DNA of 64,000 bases. Source: Polynucleobacter sp. MWH-CaK5 (GTDB lineage Bacteria; Pseudomonadota; Gammaproteobacteria; Burkholderiales; Burkholderiaceae). Where the stretch lies: contig NZ_CP061299.1 of NCBI RefSeq assembly GCF_018687615.1, forward strand, positions 744,001 through 808,000, written 5' to 3'. The notes under the pieces are model-generated. The model was not told where the DNA came from, did no database searches, and saw nothing but the letters and a program-made list of their open reading frames with translations. Numbering within the stretch: position 1 is the first letter of the stretch; each line of letters starts with the position of its first letter. Both the position numbers and the translations under genes were made by a program. Shown here piece after piece: positions 17,275 through 25,248 of the stretch.

Positions 17275-17349
17275 GGGGGAATTCGATTGTTGATAGCCGA
17301 ATAGGGGTGTTTTTAAGCTTTTTTGCCTCTAGAGCCGTATTTTAGCCAC

Positions 17350-17379
17350 TTGATTTTGGGACTTTTCCTTAAAAATCAA
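17350..17379. repeat. Inverted repeat upstream of ndk
   Basis: TTGATTTT (17350-17357) and AAAATCAA (17372-17379) form a perfect 8-bp inverted repeat with a 14-base spacer. It lies about 45-75 bases before the ndk -10 box, where an activator or repressor could bind. AT-rich sequence makes chance occurrence fairly likely. Confidence 0.4.
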
Positions 17380-17423
17380 CGCTTTTAGCTATTTCTTCCT
17401 CGGGAAATCCCTGACGAACACTG

Positions 17424-17429
17424 TATAAT
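17424..17429 (+). promoter_or_regulatory. Candidate -10 box of the ndk promoter
   Basis: A perfect TATAAT stands 38 bases before the ndk ATG. No good -35 box lies 16-18 bases upstream (the sequence there is CGGGAA), which suggests a promoter that depends on an activator or on other upstream contacts. Confidence 0.5.
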
Positions 17430-17466
17430 TTGGGGTTTTTAATCTATCTATCAATGGAGTTTATTC

Positions 17467-17892
17467 ATGGCAATTGAGCGCACCCTTTCTATTATCAAAC
17501 CTGATGCAGTAGCGAAGAACGTTATTGGTCAAATTTACGCTCGTTTTGAGTCTGCTGGCTTGAAAGTTGTTGCTGCCAAGATGGCCCATCTTTCACGTCA
17601 AGAAGCTGAGCAGTTCTACGGCGTTCATAAAGAGCGTCCTTTCTTCAAAGACTTGGTTGATTTCATGATTTCAGGCCCAGTGATGATTCAAGCTTTGCAA
17701 GGTGAGAACGCTATTGCTAAGAACCGTGAATTGATGGGTGCAACAGACCCTAAGAAGGCTGACAAAGGTACGATTCGTGCTGACTTTGCTGACAGCATTG
17801 ATGCTAACGCAGTACACGGCTCAGACGCTCCTGAAACAGCTGCGGTTGAAATTGCATTTTTCTTCCCAGGCATGCAAGTTTTCTCACGTTAA
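17467..17892 (+). CDS. ndk: Nucleoside diphosphate kinase
   Basis: Balances NTP and dNTP pools by transferring the gamma-phosphate through a phosphohistidine. The 141 residues match the family. The N-terminus reads AIERTLSIIKPDAV and the active-site region is NAVHGSDAPETAAVEIAFFF, with the catalytic histidine in HGSD. A GGAG ribosome site lies 9 bases before the ATG. It opens a run of seven co-directional genes to der, with rlmN starting 10 bases after it. Confidence 0.97.
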   Translation: MAIERTLSIIKPDAVAKNVIGQIYARFESAGLKVVAAKMAHLSRQEAEQFYGVHKERPFFKDLVDFMISGPVMIQALQGENAIAKNRELMGATDPKKADKGTIRADFADSIDANAVHGSDAPETAAVEIAFFFPGMQVFSR

Positions 17893-17901
17893 TTCATCCC
17901 A

Positions 17902-19062
17902 TTGATTGACTCACGCATCAACTTACTAAACTTTGATCCTGAGGGAATGAGCGATTACATCGCGTCCCTCCAGGAGAAACCGTTTCGTGCTCAACAGTTG
18001 ATGCGCTGGGTTCATCAGCGCGGTGAGGCTGATATCGCCCAAATGAGCGACTTGGCCAAAACATTCAGAGCCACGCTTGCTGAAAAAGCTTGCGTATCGG
18101 CTCTACCAGTTATCAGTGATCAGCAGGCATCTGATGGCACCCGTAAGTGGTTGTTAGATGTTGCTGATGGCAATGCAGTTGAAATGGTTTACATCCCTGA
18201 GGATGATCGAGGCACTTTGTGTATCTCTTCTCAGGCGGGCTGTGCGGTGAACTGTAGTTTTTGTTCTACAGGCAAGCAGGGCTTCTCAAGAAATCTTACG
18301 CTCGGTGAAATTATTGGTCAGTTGTGGATGGCCGAGCACACTTTGCGCAAAGAACCTGGCGCGATCAAACGAATTGATAGTTACGACGGTACGCCGCTTG
18401 ATGAGCATGAAGGCAGGGTTATCTCCAACGTGGTGATGATGGGCATGGGCGAGCCTTTGCTCAACTATGAGCCCGTGGTTGGTGCGATGCGTTTGATGCT
18501 AAGTGACAACGCTTATGGCTTATCACGTCGTCGCGTGACTTTATCTACCTCCGGTGTTGTTCCCATGATGGATCGATTGGCGAATGACTTGCCGGTGGCA
18601 TTGGCTGTTTCATTGCATGCGCCCAATGATGCACTGCGTGATGAGTTAGTTCCAATCAATAAAAAATATCCGCTGAAAGAGTTGATGGCAGCTTGCATGC
18701 GTTATTTGCCATTTGCTCCGCGAGATTTTTTAACATTTGAATATTGCATGTTGTACGGCGTTAACGATTCTGATGAGCATGCGAAAGAGTTGGTTGAGTT
18801 ACTCAAGAAGATTCCTTGCAAATTGAATTTGATTCCGTTCAATCCTTTCCCTGATTCAGGCCTGAAGAAATCAAGTCCTGCGCGCGTGCAAGATTTTGCC
18901 AAGCGCCTCATGGATGCTGGAATCATCACAACTGTTCGTAAAACTCGCGGTGATGATATTGCTGCTGCCTGCGGTCAATTGGCCGGCGATGTTAAAGATC
19001 GCACCAATGTAAAGCAAAGAATGCAGGTGGTTAAATTTGAAAAAGGAGTCACTCGTTCATGA
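17902..19062 (+). CDS. rlmN: 23S rRNA A2503-C2/tRNA A37-C2 methyltransferase RlmN
   Basis: Radical-SAM enzyme that makes 2-methyladenosine at A2503 of 23S rRNA and A37 of some tRNAs. The 386 residues carry the iron-sulfur motif C114-x3-C118-x2-C121 (AGCAVNCSFCSTG), the MMGMGEPLLN box and, near the C-terminus, TTVRKTRGDDIAAACGQL with the second catalytic cysteine. The best start is a TTG at 17902, because no ATG lies in frame before the conserved NLLNFDPEGM; there is no clear ribosome site. Its stop overlaps the ispG start (ATGA). Confidence 0.95.
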   Translation: MIDSRINLLNFDPEGMSDYIASLQEKPFRAQQLMRWVHQRGEADIAQMSDLAKTFRATLAEKACVSALPVISDQQASDGTRKWLLDVADGNAVEMVYIPEDDRGTLCISSQAGCAVNCSFCSTGKQGFSRNLTLGEIIGQLWMAEHTLRKEPGAIKRIDSYDGTPLDEHEGRVISNVVMMGMGEPLLNYEPVVGAMRLMLSDNAYGLSRRRVTLSTSGVVPMMDRLANDLPVALAVSLHAPNDALRDELVPINKKYPLKELMAACMRYLPFAPRDFLTFEYCMLYGVNDSDEHAKELVELLKKIPCKLNLIPFNPFPDSGLKKSSPARVQDFAKRLMDAGIITTVRKTRGDDIAAACGQLAGDVKDRTNVKQRMQVVKFEKGVTRS

Positions 19063-20315
19063 GCTCGAGTCCTGTTTCACCAGTAAAAAGAAGAGTTAGT
19101 CAGCAGTCCATCATTGAATGGGCTGGTCAAGTTGTCACAGTAGGTGGTGATGCGCCAGTGCGCGTTCAATCCATGACGAACACCGATACTGCCGATGTCA
19201 TTGCCACAGCCATTCAGGTGAAAGAGTTGGCCAGGGCTGGCTCTGAAATTGTGCGTATCACGGTGGATACTCCAGCTGCAGCTGCAGCTGTTCCTGCGAT
19301 TCGTGAGCAATTGGACAAGATGGAAGTTTATGTTCCATTGGTTGGTGACTTTCATTACAACGGCCACACCTTATTAAAAGATCATCCTGACTGTGCGCAG
19401 GCTTTATCTAAGTATCGAATTAATCCAGGTAATGTTGGTCAAGGCGCTAAACGTGATGTGCAGTTTTCGCAAATGATTGAGATGGCTTGCCAGTACAAAA
19501 AGCCGATTCGCATTGGAGTGAACTGGGGAAGTCTTGATCAAGATTTGTTGGCAAAGCTATTGGATCAAAATGCCGCCAGCTCAAATCCTAAAGAGTTGCG
19601 TGAAGTGATGGCTGAAGCTTTGATTCAGTCTGCTTTGCAATCAGCAGCAAGGGCCGAAGAGTTAGGTTTGCCAGGCAATCAAATCACCTTGTCTTGTAAG
19701 GTGAGCAATGTTCAAGATTTGATTTCTGTGTACAGAGATCTTGCTGTGCGCTGTGATTACCCATTGCATTTAGGTCTGACTGAGGCGGGTATCGGAAGCA
19801 AAGGAATTGTTGCTTCAACTGCTGCGCTTTCAGTGTTGTTGCAAGAGGGCATTGGTGACACGATTCGTATCTCGTTGACGCCTGAGCCAGGCGCGCCCAG
19901 AGAAAATGAAGTGATTGTGGCCCAAGAGATTTTACAAACGATGGGCTTGCGTCATTTCACGCCGATGGTGATTGCTTGCCCAGGTTGCGGTCGTACGACC
20001 AGTACTTACTTCCAAGAGTTGGCTTCACGCATTCAGTCCTATTTGCGCCATCAAATGCCTATTTGGAAAAAGAATCACCCAGGTGTTGAATCGATGAACG
20101 TGGCAGTGATGGGCTGCATTGTGAACGGCCCAGGTGAGAGCAAGCATGCCAATATTGGTATTTCTTTGCCAGGCACTGGAGAGTCACCAGCTGCACCTGT
20201 ATTTGTTGATGGGGTCAAAGTTAAAACCTTGCGCGGTGACAAGATTGCCGAAGAGTTTCAATTGATTGTTGATGAGTATGTGAAAAACACATATCAAAAC
20301 AAAGTGAGTGGGTAA
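19059..20315 (+). CDS. ispG: 4-hydroxy-3-methylbut-2-en-1-yl diphosphate synthase IspG
   Basis: Iron-sulfur enzyme of the MEP isoprenoid pathway that converts MEcPP to HMBPP. The 418 residues show the TIM-barrel start (VRVQSMTNTDT) and, in the C-terminal domain, the cluster cysteines in CPGCGRT and MGCIVNGPGES. The ATG overlaps the rlmN stop by four bases, with an AAAAGGAG ribosome site. Transcription continues into hisS. In many relatives a pilF/rodZ-like pair lies between rlmN and ispG; here they are absent. Confidence 0.96.
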   Translation: MSSSPVSPVKRRVSQQSIIEWAGQVVTVGGDAPVRVQSMTNTDTADVIATAIQVKELARAGSEIVRITVDTPAAAAAVPAIREQLDKMEVYVPLVGDFHYNGHTLLKDHPDCAQALSKYRINPGNVGQGAKRDVQFSQMIEMACQYKKPIRIGVNWGSLDQDLLAKLLDQNAASSNPKELREVMAEALIQSALQSAARAEELGLPGNQITLSCKVSNVQDLISVYRDLAVRCDYPLHLGLTEAGIGSKGIVASTAALSVLLQEGIGDTIRISLTPEPGAPRENEVIVAQEILQTMGLRHFTPMVIACPGCGRTTSTYFQELASRIQSYLRHQMPIWKKNHPGVESMNVAVMGCIVNGPGESKHANIGISLPGTGESPAAPVFVDGVKVKTLRGDKIAEEFQLIVDEYVKNTYQNKVSG

Positions 20316-20319
20316 GAAT

Positions 20320-21669
20320 ATGAGCCAAGAAAATAATCAAGAAAAAGGCCAAGAAAAACAAGTGGCCCAAAGTAAACAAAACAAAATCACTGGTGTGCGT
20401 GGCATGAATGACATGCTTCCTGCTGAGGCACCACTATGGGCTCATTTAGAGCAGTCTATTCAGAGTTTGGTGAGAGCTTATGGTTATCAACAAATCCGTA
20501 CGCCGATCGTTGAGCAAACAGCTCTTTTTAAGCGAGGCATTGGTGAAGTCACTGATATCGTTGAAAAAGAAATGTACTCTTTTGAAGATGGTCTTAATGG
20601 TGAGCAGTTAACTCTTAGGCCTGAAGGAACGGCTGCTGCTGTGCGAGCAGTGATTGAACACAACATGCTTTATGAAGGCCCAAAGCGTCTTTGGTACACA
20701 GGCCCGATGTTCAGACATGAGCGCCCACAGCGTGGTCGCTATAGACAGTTTCACCAATTAGGTATTGAAGCACTTGGCTTTGCTGGTCCTGATATTGATG
20801 CAGAAATTATTTTGATGTGTCAGCGTTTATGGGATGACTTAGGTTTGTCAGGTATCAAGTTAGAGTTGAATTCACTTGGCCAAGCCAATGAGCGCGCTGC
20901 TCATCGAGATGCTTTGATTGAGCATTTTAAAAAGCATGAATCTGAGCTCGATGAAGATTCAAAGCGACGCTTGGTTTCAAATCCATTGCGCATTCTTGAT
21001 AGCAAGAATCCTGCAATGAAAGCAATCGTTGAATCTGCTCCGCAAATTTTGAATTATTTGGGTGAAGAGTCTCTCAAGCATTTTGAGGGTGTGCAAAAGC
21101 TATTGAAGGCCAATAATTTGCCATTCACCATCAACCCTCGTTTGGTGAGAGGTTTGGATTATTACAACTTGACCGTCTTTGAATGGGTCACGACTGAGCT
21201 AGGTTCTCAAGGAACAGTTGCAGGTGGCGGACGCTATGACCCTTTGATTGCTCAGATGGGTGGAAAAGCTGCTCCAGCATGTGGTTGGGCCATGGGCATG
21301 GAGCGCGTGATTGAATTAATGAAAGAGCAGGGCTTGACCAGTGATTTAGAGGCTGGATGCGATATTTATATGTTGCACCAAGCTGGTGAAACACTGGAGC
21401 CTGCTTTTATCTTGGCCGAACGTTTGCGCAGTGCTGGTCTAGAAGTTGTCTTGCACTGCTCTCCCGATGGCGAGGCTGCCAGCTTTAAGTCACAAATGAA
21501 AAAAGCAGATGCCAGCGGTGCCGCATATGCGATTATTATTGGACCTGATGAATTGGCCGCCAATCAAGTTCAGTTAAAAGATCTTCGTCGTGATGGTCAG
21601 CAAATCACGGTCTCAATGGATAATTTGGTTGATGAAGTCATTAACCAACTAGTCAGCACTTCAGAATAA
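20320..21669 (+). CDS. hisS: Histidyl-tRNA synthetase
   Basis: Class II synthetase that charges tRNA-His. The ATG at 20320 gives 449 residues; an in-frame GTG at 20308 would overlap the ispG stop. The catalytic core has RGMNDMLP (motif 1 region), RPEGTAA and MFRHERPQRGRYRQFHQLG (motif 2), the histidine-A motif RGLDYYN and AGGGRYD (motif 3 region), then the anticodon-binding domain. A hydrophilic N-terminal extension of about 20 residues, almost entirely Q, E, K, N and S, precedes the core and is not needed for the fold. The paralog hisZ lies at 28.7 kb. Confidence 0.96.
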   Translation: MSQENNQEKGQEKQVAQSKQNKITGVRGMNDMLPAEAPLWAHLEQSIQSLVRAYGYQQIRTPIVEQTALFKRGIGEVTDIVEKEMYSFEDGLNGEQLTLRPEGTAAAVRAVIEHNMLYEGPKRLWYTGPMFRHERPQRGRYRQFHQLGIEALGFAGPDIDAEIILMCQRLWDDLGLSGIKLELNSLGQANERAAHRDALIEHFKKHESELDEDSKRRLVSNPLRILDSKNPAMKAIVESAPQILNYLGEESLKHFEGVQKLLKANNLPFTINPRLVRGLDYYNLTVFEWVTTELGSQGTVAGGGRYDPLIAQMGGKAAPACGWAMGMERVIELMKEQGLTSDLEAGCDIYMLHQAGETLEPAFILAERLRSAGLEVVLHCSPDGEAASFKSQMKKADASGAAYAIIIGPDELAANQVQLKDLRRDGQQITVSMDNLVDEVINQLVSTSE

Positions 21670-21679
21670 GAGAGTAACT

Positions 21680-22324
21680 ATGCATTTCAATCTAGAAGAA
21701 CAAGAACAGTTAGCCGAGTTAAAGGCTTGGTGGAAGCAATACGGTAAGTGGTTGATCGCGATACTTATCGTTATTTTGCTGTCTTACACTTCATTCACTG
21801 CTTGGAATTGGTGGCAAAACAGATCTTCTCTTGCTGCTAGCAAGCTTTATGACACTTTGTTGGTCTCTGCGCAAAAGCAAGACGTCCCAGGAGTTCTAAG
21901 AGCTACCAAAGATTTGCAAGATCAATATTCTTCAACCAGTTACGCCGGTATGGCTGGATTGGTTGCCGCTCAAGTTGCCAATACTTCAGGCGATATGGGT
22001 GCTGCTGAGCAGCAGTTGCGTTGGACCATGTCTAAGGCTTCTTCAGATGCTCACCGCGATGTTGCGAGAGCCCGCTTGGTTTCTTTATTGATTGATAAGC
22101 CTGATTTTGCTGACGCCGAAAAAGTGGCCAGTGCTTCCGTATCAACAGCTTTTGAACCATTGTTGCTCGAGAGACGTGGCGATGTGCAGTTGGCTCAACA
22201 GAAAACGATTGAAGCTCGTCAGTTTTATCAACAAGCTTGGGATAAGTTGGCCAAGAACCCTGATGCTGCCGATGAAGCAAAACGTTTATTGAAAGTTAAA
22301 TTAGATGCTGTTGGAGGTCGTTAA
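21680..22324 (+). CDS. YfgM-like TPR-type ancillary SecYEG membrane protein
   Basis: A 214-residue protein with a short cytoplasmic N-terminus (EEQEQLAELKAWWKQYGKW), one membrane span (about 24-44) and a helical, TPR-like periplasmic domain. This is the YfgM architecture. E. coli YfgM associates with the Sec translocon and the chaperone PpiD. Position between hisS and bamB is the same as in E. coli and many betaproteobacteria. The stop and the bamB start overlap (TAATG). Confidence 0.88.
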   Translation: MHFNLEEQEQLAELKAWWKQYGKWLIAILIVILLSYTSFTAWNWWQNRSSLAASKLYDTLLVSAQKQDVPGVLRATKDLQDQYSSTSYAGMAGLVAAQVANTSGDMGAAEQQLRWTMSKASSDAHRDVARARLVSLLIDKPDFADAEKVASASVSTAFEPLLLERRGDVQLAQQKTIEARQFYQQAWDKLAKNPDAADEAKRLLKVKLDAVGGR

Positions 22325-23457
22325 TGACTAAATCTTTATCTAAACTTGCATGGGCTCTCTTAGCCATCAGTTTTTTGGCCTCATGCTCAAGCGTTAAAAA
22401 GCGTGAGCCTGCTTCATTGACCAAGGTGGATGACAAAATTTCTGTTGCCTCTGTTTGGTCCACAAGCGTTGGCAAATCTGATACGTTTGTGATGCGACCT
22501 GTTTTGGCTGGTGATTATTTATACACTTCAGCTGGCAATGGCACCATTTCAAAAATTGAGGTTCTAACTGGTAAAGCTGCATGGCAAGTGAAAGCTCCTT
22601 CAGAGATTTCATCAGGCCCTGGCAGTGATGGCAGCGTGGTTGTGGTTGGTTCAACCAAAGGTCTTGTTTACGCCTACGACTCAACAGGTCAGAAGATTTG
22701 GGAAGAAAAGGTGGGGGCTGAGGTTTTGACTGAGCCTCTAGTTCTTGGTGGTATTGCTGTGATTCGTACCATTGACAACCGTTTCATCGGCTTGGATGCA
22801 AAAACAGGAAAGCGTCGCTGGTCTTATGTGCGCCCTCAAACAGCATTAGCACTTAGAAACAGTTTCCCGATGGTCCCAGTTGCTGCAGATGCTTTTGTCA
22901 CAGGCTTTTCTGGTGGCAAGATTGGCGTGATTGGTCTGTCTTCTGGCAGTCTTTTGTGGGAAGCATCTTTGTCTTACCCTAAGGGATTCTCAGAAATTGA
23001 ACGCATGACAGATGTTTCAGCTAGACCAACCGTTTTGGGTCGTCGTTTATGCGCTGTTGCTTTTCAAGGCAGAATTGCTTGCGGTGATTTGAGTAGCGGT
23101 AATTTGACTTGGGCAAAAGATTTCTCAAGTCATACAGGTACAGCTCAATCACAAGATTTTGTCTTTGCTGCCGATGAAAAATCACATGTGGTGGCATACA
23201 GAGCGGTAGATGGCGTTGAGGTTTGGCGCAACGAGACCATGACTTGGCGCGATGTTGGCGAACCTTTGGCGGTTGGCCGTGTAGTTGTGATGGGTGATAA
23301 GCAAGGCTATCTTCATTTCTTAGAGCAAAGCAGTGGCCAAGCGATTGCCAGAGTTCGTGTTGATAGCAGCGGCATCAGTGCAGCTCCAATTGTTGCTAGT
23401 GGATTGTTGATCATTCAAACCCGAGGCGGCACTTTGTCTGCCTATCGACCTAATTAA
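22324..23457 (+). CDS. bamB: Outer membrane protein assembly factor BamB
   Basis: Lipoprotein subunit of the BAM complex, an eight-bladed PQQ-type beta-propeller that helps insert outer-membrane proteins. The 377 residues begin with a signal peptide ending LAS and lipidated C21. Repeated propeller blades have the W-x-x motifs (GKAAWQVKA, KIWEEKVG, GKRRWSY, SLLWEAS, NLTWAKDF, EVWRNETM). It is translationally coupled to the yfgM-like gene and lies 68 bases before der, with an imperfect hairpin in the gap. Confidence 0.95.
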   Translation: MTKSLSKLAWALLAISFLASCSSVKKREPASLTKVDDKISVASVWSTSVGKSDTFVMRPVLAGDYLYTSAGNGTISKIEVLTGKAAWQVKAPSEISSGPGSDGSVVVVGSTKGLVYAYDSTGQKIWEEKVGAEVLTEPLVLGGIAVIRTIDNRFIGLDAKTGKRRWSYVRPQTALALRNSFPMVPVAADAFVTGFSGGKIGVIGLSSGSLLWEASLSYPKGFSEIERMTDVSARPTVLGRRLCAVAFQGRIACGDLSSGNLTWAKDFSSHTGTAQSQDFVFAADEKSHVVAYRAVDGVEVWRNETMTWRDVGEPLAVGRVVVMGDKQGYLHFLEQSSGQAIARVRVDSSGISAAPIVASGLLIIQTRGGTLSAYRPN

Positions 23458-23462
23458 AAATG

Positions 23463-23511
23463 TCTGCCTGAGTTTGGCTGCGATTAAAAAATCAAGTCTT
23501 ACTCAAGCAGA
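23463..23511. repeat. Long imperfect hairpin between bamB and der
   Basis: TCTGCCTGAGT (23463-23473) and ACTCAAGCAGA (23501-23511) pair at 10 of 11 positions. A smaller nested hairpin GATT-AAAA-AATC sits in the 27-base loop (23482-23493). No T-tract follows, so it is not an intrinsic terminator. It could be an RNA processing or stability element between the two genes. Confidence 0.5.
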
Positions 23512-23525
23512 AACTTAAAGAATCT

Positions 23526-24878
23526 ATGAAACCAGTTATTGCCATTGTTGGCAGACCAAACGTTGGTAAATCAACACTATTTAATCGCTTGACGCGCTCG
23601 CGTGATGCGTTGGTGGCTGATTTTTCTGGCTTAACGCGTGATCGACATTACGGCAATGGCCGTGTGGGTGAGCGTGAGTTCATTTGTATTGATACGGGTG
23701 GTTTTGAGCCTGTTGCTAAAACAGGTATCTTGGCTGAAATGGCCAAGCAAACCAAGCAAGCGGTGGTTGAAGCCGATGTGGTGATTTTCTTGGTTGATGC
23801 TCGTTTGGGCATGGCACCTCAAGATCGAGTGATTGCTGATTTTCTTCGCAAGACTGGTCGCCCAGTCATTTTGGCAGTCAACAAAGCTGAAGGCATGGCG
23901 CATGCCACAGTCACAGCAGATTTCTATGAATTAGGTTTAGGTGAGCCGGTAGCTATTTCATCAGCACACGGTGATGGCGTGCGTTACATGATTGATGATG
24001 CTTTGGATGCATTGGGCTTGCCTGATGAACCTGAAGAAGATGATCGCACAGACAAACCGATGCGAATTGCTGTGGTTGGTCGACCAAACGTTGGTAAATC
24101 AACATTCATCAATACTTTGATTGGTGAAGAGCGTGTGATTGCGTTTGATATGCCTGGCACAACCCGAGATGCCATTGACGTGCCATTTACCCGCAACGGT
24201 AAACCTTACGTGATGATCGATACGGCTGGACTTCGTAAGCGCGGCAAAGTATTTGAAGCCATTGAAAAGTTTTCAGTGGTTAAAACATTGCAGGCGATTG
24301 CTGATGCCAACGTGGTGATTCTGATGTTGGATGCACAGCAAGATATTTCAGAGCAAGATGCTCATATTGCAGGCTTCATTGTGGATGCTGGTAGAGCATT
24401 GGTATTAGCAGTGAATAAATGGGATGGCATGGATGATTACGAAAAAGAACGTGCCAGAACAGACATTGCTAGAAAACTGCGTTTCTTAGACTTTGCCAAC
24501 GTTCATCCGATCTCTGCAATCAAAGGCTTTGGCATCAAAGAATTGTTCAAAGATGTCGATGCAGCCTTTGCTGCAGCCATGTCTAAGATGCCGACTCCTA
24601 AATTGACCCGCATTTTGGAGGAGGCTGTTGAGTTTCAGCAACCAAAGCGTGTTGGTATGTCCCGTCCTAAGATGCGTTATGCGCACCAAGGTGGTTCAAA
24701 CCCTCCGATTGTTGTGATTCACGGCAATGCTTTGAGTGGTGTGACGGATAGCTATCGTCGTTACCTAGAGGGGCGTTTTAGGGAGGCCTTTAAGTTACGA
24801 GGAACTCCATTGAGACTTGAATTTAGAACAGGTCAAAACCCTTTTGTTGACTCGGATAAAGGCAAGAAAAAGAAGTGA
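23526..24878 (+). CDS. der: Ribosome biogenesis GTPase Der (EngA)
   Basis: Double-GTPase needed for 50S subunit maturation. The 450 residues hold two G domains, each with GRPNVGKST (about residues 9-17 and 184-192), DTGG / DTAG switch II motifs and two NK-D specificity motifs (VNKAE, VNKWD), followed by the KH-like C-terminal domain and a basic tail (GKKKK). It ends the ndk-to-der run. An inverted repeat TTAGTT-A-AACTAA (24898-24910) follows. Confidence 0.97.
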   Translation: MKPVIAIVGRPNVGKSTLFNRLTRSRDALVADFSGLTRDRHYGNGRVGEREFICIDTGGFEPVAKTGILAEMAKQTKQAVVEADVVIFLVDARLGMAPQDRVIADFLRKTGRPVILAVNKAEGMAHATVTADFYELGLGEPVAISSAHGDGVRYMIDDALDALGLPDEPEEDDRTDKPMRIAVVGRPNVGKSTFINTLIGEERVIAFDMPGTTRDAIDVPFTRNGKPYVMIDTAGLRKRGKVFEAIEKFSVVKTLQAIADANVVILMLDAQQDISEQDAHIAGFIVDAGRALVLAVNKWDGMDDYEKERARTDIARKLRFLDFANVHPISAIKGFGIKELFKDVDAAFAAAMSKMPTPKLTRILEEAVEFQQPKRVGMSRPKMRYAHQGGSNPPIVVIHGNALSGVTDSYRRYLEGRFREAFKLRGTPLRLEFRTGQNPFVDSDKGKKKK

Positions 24879-24921
24879 AAGGCACTTTTTATCTAGCTTA
24901 GTTAAACTAAAGGCTAATCAA

Positions 24922-24951
24922 CTGACAACAATGATTAACTGAGACTATTTT
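24922..24951 (+). promoter_or_regulatory. Candidate hfq promoter
   Basis: CTGACA (24922-24927), an 18-base spacer and TATTTT (24946-24951) form a moderate sigma-70 promoter 45 bases before the hfq ATG. This agrees with hfq starting a new transcription unit after the inverted repeat that follows der. Confidence 0.4.
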
Positions 24952-24996
24952 TATAGAGTAAGACTCCAAACAACCAATAAGAAAGAAGGAGCAGGC

Positions 24997-25242
24997 ATGA
25001 ACAATAATAAAGGCCAACTTTTACAAGATCCATTTTTAAATGCTTTGCGCAAAGAGCACATTCCCGTATCCATTTACTTGGTGAATGGTATTAAATTACA
25101 GGGAAATGTTGAATCGTTTGACCAGTACGTGATTCTTCTTCGTAATACTGTGACTCAAATGGTTTACAAGCATGCTATTTCAACTGTGGTTCCTGCTAGA
25201 GCGGTAGAGTTCCGTGCGGATGAGGGAACCCCAGACGCTTAA
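24997..25242 (+). CDS. hfq: RNA chaperone Hfq
   Basis: Hexameric Sm-like RNA chaperone that pairs small RNAs with mRNAs. The 81 residues show the Sm1 core (QDPFLNALRKEHIPVSIYLVNGIKLQG) and the Sm2 signature VYKHAIST with the YKH motif of the proximal RNA site. The C-terminal tail is short (about 10 residues past the core), typical of betaproteobacteria. A GAAGGAG ribosome site precedes the ATG. hflX begins 6 bases after its stop. Confidence 0.97.
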   Translation: MNNNKGQLLQDPFLNALRKEHIPVSIYLVNGIKLQGNVESFDQYVILLRNTVTQMVYKHAISTVVPARAVEFRADEGTPDA

Positions 25243-25248
25243 CTTCTT

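Noticed and set aside
17248..17290. Heat-shock sigma-32 promoter for the BI-1 gene
   Set aside because: Only the -35 half (CTTGAAA) matches; the -10 half does not.
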